In this document: one piece after another, positions 6,236-8,678 of the stretch | How positions within the stretch are numbered: position 1 is the stretch's first letter | Layout: each line of letters opens with the position of its first letter | Assembly (NCBI GenBank): GCA_015222065.1 | Contig: JADFUQ010000103.1 | Span: 1 to 8,678, forward strand | Reading direction: 5' to 3' | DNA length: 8,678 nt | Origin: Bacteroidota bacterium | GTDB lineage: Bacteria > Bacteroidota > Bacteroidia > Bacteroidales > VadinHA17 | Position numbers and translations under genes: made by a program | The notes under the pieces: generated by a model | Database searches by the model: none | What the model saw: the letters and a program-made list of their open reading frames with translations, nothing else | What the model was told of the DNA's origin: nothing

Positions 6236-7282
6236 CTATTCATTTTCCGAATGATTCTTATTATTTATCCATTGTTTAATGGCATTTACCAACAGAATAT
6301 TGAATTCCGGCTTTTGAACGGCAATTCTGAAATAAGATTCATTTAATCCTCTGAAGTTAGAAGCATCACGGATAAGCAAACCATAGCTTTCTAATAAAAA
6401 CTGCTTTAAATTGCATGCTTTTCCGCTTTCTATACTGCCCAAAAAGTAATTACAATCTGAAGGGTAAATTTTTATCCCGGGAATACATGCCAGCTCTTTT
6501 TGCAGAGTTTTACTTTCCTTTACAACCATATTCTTTTCCGGTAACAGATTATAATAATCTGCAAGAATAAAAATTCCTGCCTCAATAGCCAACATATTTA
6601 CACTCCATGGCATCTTTACCGTTTTTGCTTTTTCAATAATTCTTACAGGTGCCACCAGATACCCCAGCCTGATTCCCGGAATGGCAAAAGCTTTTGTAAG
6701 GGAACGCACAACAATCAGGTTGTTCAACTTATTTACCAGATGAATGACGGAATCAAATTTCCAGCATAATTCAGCATAAGCTTCATCAACAATAAAAATT
6801 GTATCAGGATTGTTTTTACACAAATCCCAAATATTCTCTTTGGATATTACTTTTCCATCCGGATTATTGGGATTACCTATCCAAACCAGGGCATATTGTT
6901 TTAAAGGAATCTCTGCATGAAACTCAGCATTGCACACATAATGCAGTTTATGATTATATATCTTACAGGCATCTTCATATTCAGCGAAGCCGGGATATAC
7001 AACATAGCTGTTTAACCCGGCATGAAGTTGAGCCAATAAGTAAAATGCTTCTGTTGCTCCATTAGTGACCAAAATATTTTGATGGTTTAAACTATGCAGA
7101 TCTGCAATCTTTTTTGAAAGTTTACCAGCGTCAGGTGCAGGATAATGAACGATATTAATAACCTTATCCTGCAAATGCCTGATTAAACTTTCCTGCATGC
7201 CTTTATACCAGACATTGGAACTGAAATCGGCAATAACTGTTTCTTGATATTTGTATATATCGCTTCCGTGACCGAATAACAT
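6236..7282 (-). CDS. cobD: L-threonine-O-3-phosphate decarboxylase CobD (PLP-dependent)
   Basis: CobD decarboxylates L-threonine phosphate to (R)-1-amino-2-propanol O-2-phosphate, the linker between the corrin ring and the lower-ligand loop of cobalamin. The 348-residue protein is a class I/II aminotransferase-fold enzyme of normal family length. It opens with GHGSDIY, matching the 'GHGGD' start of CobD proteins. PLP-site residues are visible: TNGATEAF at 73-80, NPNNPDG at 137-143, D166 and Y169 in VDEAYAE, Schiff-base K197 in RSLTKAF, and R205 in IPGIRLGY. The C-terminal substrate-carboxylate or phosphate arginine is R319 in YFRIAV. The ATG at 7280-7282 lies 2 bases after the cobQ stop, which implies co-translation. 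A histidinol-phosphate aminotransferase is the main alternative because it shares the fold, but the cob neighbours and the N-terminus favour CobD. The stop (TAG) is at 6236-6238. Confidence 0.92.
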   Translation of the reverse strand: MLFGHGSDIYKYQETVIADFSSNVWYKGMQESLIRHLQDKVINIVHYPAPDAGKLSKKIADLHSLNHQNILVTNGATEAFYLLAQLHAGLNSYVVYPGFAEYEDACKIYNHKLHYVCNAEFHAEIPLKQYALVWIGNPNNPDGKVISKENIWDLCKNNPDTIFIVDEAYAELCWKFDSVIHLVNKLNNLIVVRSLTKAFAIPGIRLGYLVAPVRIIEKAKTVKMPWSVNMLAIEAGIFILADYYNLLPEKNMVVKESKTLQKELACIPGIKIYPSDCNYFLGSIESGKACNLKQFLLESYGLLIRDASNFRGLNESYFRIAVQKPEFNILLVNAIKQWINNKNHSENE

Positions 7283-7284
7283 TT

Positions 7285-8678
7285 TTATTCAAGGTTTTTA
7301 TAAATGTAACTCACATCTGTATTTTGTCTTACCAGTTCAGCCAGTTTGTTGTATTGTGCGTTTCTAAATTCTTCAATATTGAAATCAACCGGTTCTTTGG
7401 CTCCGGCTGTTTCAATTATATTTTTGATTACCGGCATATTATCAAAAATCCCATGGATATACGTTCCCCATGTTTTTGGGTCCAAAAAATATCCGTCGTG
7501 CGAAACACCGGAAATATTACACAGCTGGGAAGGCTTATCAGTTATAGTTTCTCCCATATGTATTTCGTATCCTTTGCACTTATCATTACTATGCAGAAAG
7601 GTGAAATCACATTGCCCGGTAACCTTCTCTTTTGTTAATGTAGTTTTAACAGGTAGTATGCCCAGACCAGTGATGGTTTCAATATCGTCCTCAACATGAT
7701 GCGGATCGTTGATTTCCGTGCCCATCATCTGGTAGCCTCCGCAGATGCCGTAAACAGCTTTGCCTTGTTTGTGAGCGGTAAGGATCGCTTTTGCCAGTCC
7801 CGTTTTTCGTAAATGCAGCAGGTCTGAGATGGTGTTTTTTGAGCCGGGAATTATTATAATATCCGCATTTAAAATATCAGCAGCACCGTTGGTATAAAAT
7901 AAATGAACTTCGGGTATTCTCTCTAAAACGTTAAAGTCGGTAAAATTTGACATGTGTTTTAGCAGAACAACTACAATGTTTATTTTATCTTTTGAAAATG
8001 CACCATGCTTTTTATCAAGTACTACTGAATCTTCATCATCAATATAAATATCACGATAATAGGGAATAATTCCTACGACCGGTATCCCGGTAAGTTTCCC
8101 TATTATTTTTTTTCCTTCTTCAAAAAGGTCAATATCACCCCTGAATTTATTGATAATTATACCTTTTATCAATTTTCGTTCTTGCGGTGGCAATAATTGA
8201 ATTGTTCCGTAAATACTCCCAAAAATTCCACCCCGGTCAATATCAGCAATTAAGTATGTGGCAGCATTTGTTGCAAGGGCGATTCGCATATTGGTAATAT
8301 CTTTTTTCCATAGATTCATTTCCGAAATGCTCCCGGCTCCTTCAATTACTAAAGGATTAAACTCTTCAGCAAGTTTATGATAAGCCTTTATTGCTTCGTC
8401 AAAAAGCATTTCCCGGTCTGTTTGCAGGAAATACTCCGAAGCCGACAGGTTGCCAATGGGTTTGCCATTTAATACTACCTGGGAAGTTAAGTCTGATGTC
8501 GGTTTTAAAAGCACCGGATTCATTTCCACCCGGCAATCAATACCACAAGCTTCTGCCTGAACAGCCTGTGCACGACCAATCTCAAAGCCATCGGAAGTGG
8601 CAAAACTATTCAACGACATATTTTGTGCCTTGAACGGAGCAGGCTTATATCCATCTTGTAGGAATATCCTGCAAAACG
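7285..8678 (-). CDS. cobQ: Cobyric acid synthase CobQ (5'-partial at window edge)
   Basis: CobQ amidates the b, d, e and g side chains of adenosylcobyrinic acid a,c-diamide using glutamine and ATP. The N-terminal part is a dethiobiotin-synthetase-like synthase domain, with VIEGAGS (residues 91-97 from the internal Met at 8619) and ADIDRGGIF (125-133). The C-terminal part is a glutamine amidotransferase domain with nucleophile C293 (GICGGYQMMG, codon 7741-7743) and H389 (TYIHGIFDN, codon 7453-7455). The Met at 8617-8619 is not the real start. The frame stays open to the window edge and encodes FCRIFLQDGYKPAPFKAQN just before it, which is the conserved CobQ segment after the P-loop. Roughly 20 residues, including the ATP-binding P-loop, should lie to the right of the window. 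Any promoter or cobalamin riboswitch would also be there. It is the first visible gene of the leftward cob cluster. Confidence 0.95.
   Translation of the reverse strand, partial: FCRIFLQDGYKPAPFKAQNMSLNSFATSDGFEIGRAQAVQAEACGIDCRVEMNPVLLKPTSDLTSQVVLNGKPIGNLSASEYFLQTDREMLFDEAIKAYHKLAEEFNPLVIEGAGSISEMNLWKKDITNMRIALATNAATYLIADIDRGGIFGSIYGTIQLLPPQERKLIKGIIINKFRGDIDLFEEGKKIIGKLTGIPVVGIIPYYRDIYIDDEDSVVLDKKHGAFSKDKINIVVVLLKHMSNFTDFNVLERIPEVHLFYTNGAADILNADIIIIPGSKNTISDLLHLRKTGLAKAILTAHKQGKAVYGICGGYQMMGTEINDPHHVEDDIETITGLGILPVKTTLTKEKVTGQCDFTFLHSNDKCKGYEIHMGETITDKPSQLCNISGVSHDGYFLDPKTWGTYIHGIFDNMPVIKNIIETAGAKEPVDFNIEEFRNAQYNKLAELVRQNTDVSYIYKNLE

Noticed and set aside
7324..7699. Plus-strand frames antisense to cobQ (also 8391-8633 and, opposite cobD, 6799-7065)
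   Set aside because: They are shadows of coding frames with strong family motifs on the minus strand.
8620..8678. Cobalamin riboswitch before cobQ
   Set aside because: This stretch is still in-frame cobQ coding sequence. Any riboswitch would be outside the window.

Overview
The window looks like a chromosomal segment of a Bacteroidota bacterium, probably of the Bacteroidales/Marinilabiliales type. This is an inference from the AT-rich composition, from start codons without clear Shine-Dalgarno sequences (A-rich leaders instead), and from the style of the proteins. No rRNA, tRNA or CRISPR array is visible.

Left part (1-968). The first ~270 bases are richer in G+C than everything after them and are full of short direct and inverted repeats. 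I read them as a repeat or mobile-element end rather than a gene. After an AT-rich spacer there is a decayed stretch (435-845). It begins like the N-terminal DNA-binding domain of a tyrosine recombinase of the integron-integrase type, loses that similarity after about 39 residues, hits a stop, and continues in the same frame into a calcium-binding FG-GAP/VCBS-like tail. No catalytic domain remains. The area looks like a graveyard of rearranged fragments.

Middle part (969-4887, + strand). Two genes one base apart encode a YhaO-type (SbcD/Mre11-like) metallophosphoesterase and a YhaN-type (SbcC/Rad50-like) ABC ATPase. They almost certainly work as a nuclease-ATPase complex on DNA. The ATPase has no CxxC zinc hook. 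At the exact centre of its coiled coil sits a pair of hydrophobic segments that looks like a membrane hairpin, which is the most interesting protein feature here.

Right part (5105-8678, - strand). Three late cobalamin-biosynthesis genes are read right to left: cobQ (cobyric acid synthase, running off the right edge of the window), cobD (threonine-phosphate decarboxylase, 2 bases after cobQ) and cbiB (adenosylcobinamide-phosphate synthase). CobQ finishes cobyric acid, CobD makes the (R)-1-amino-2-propanol phosphate linker, and CbiB joins the two. Between cobD and cbiB the operon is interrupted by a 192-base insert with an imperfect hairpin and a 103-base stretch that has no G on the + strand. 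The cob genes converge on the yhaO-yhaN pair across a 217-base gap in which I see no convincing terminator.
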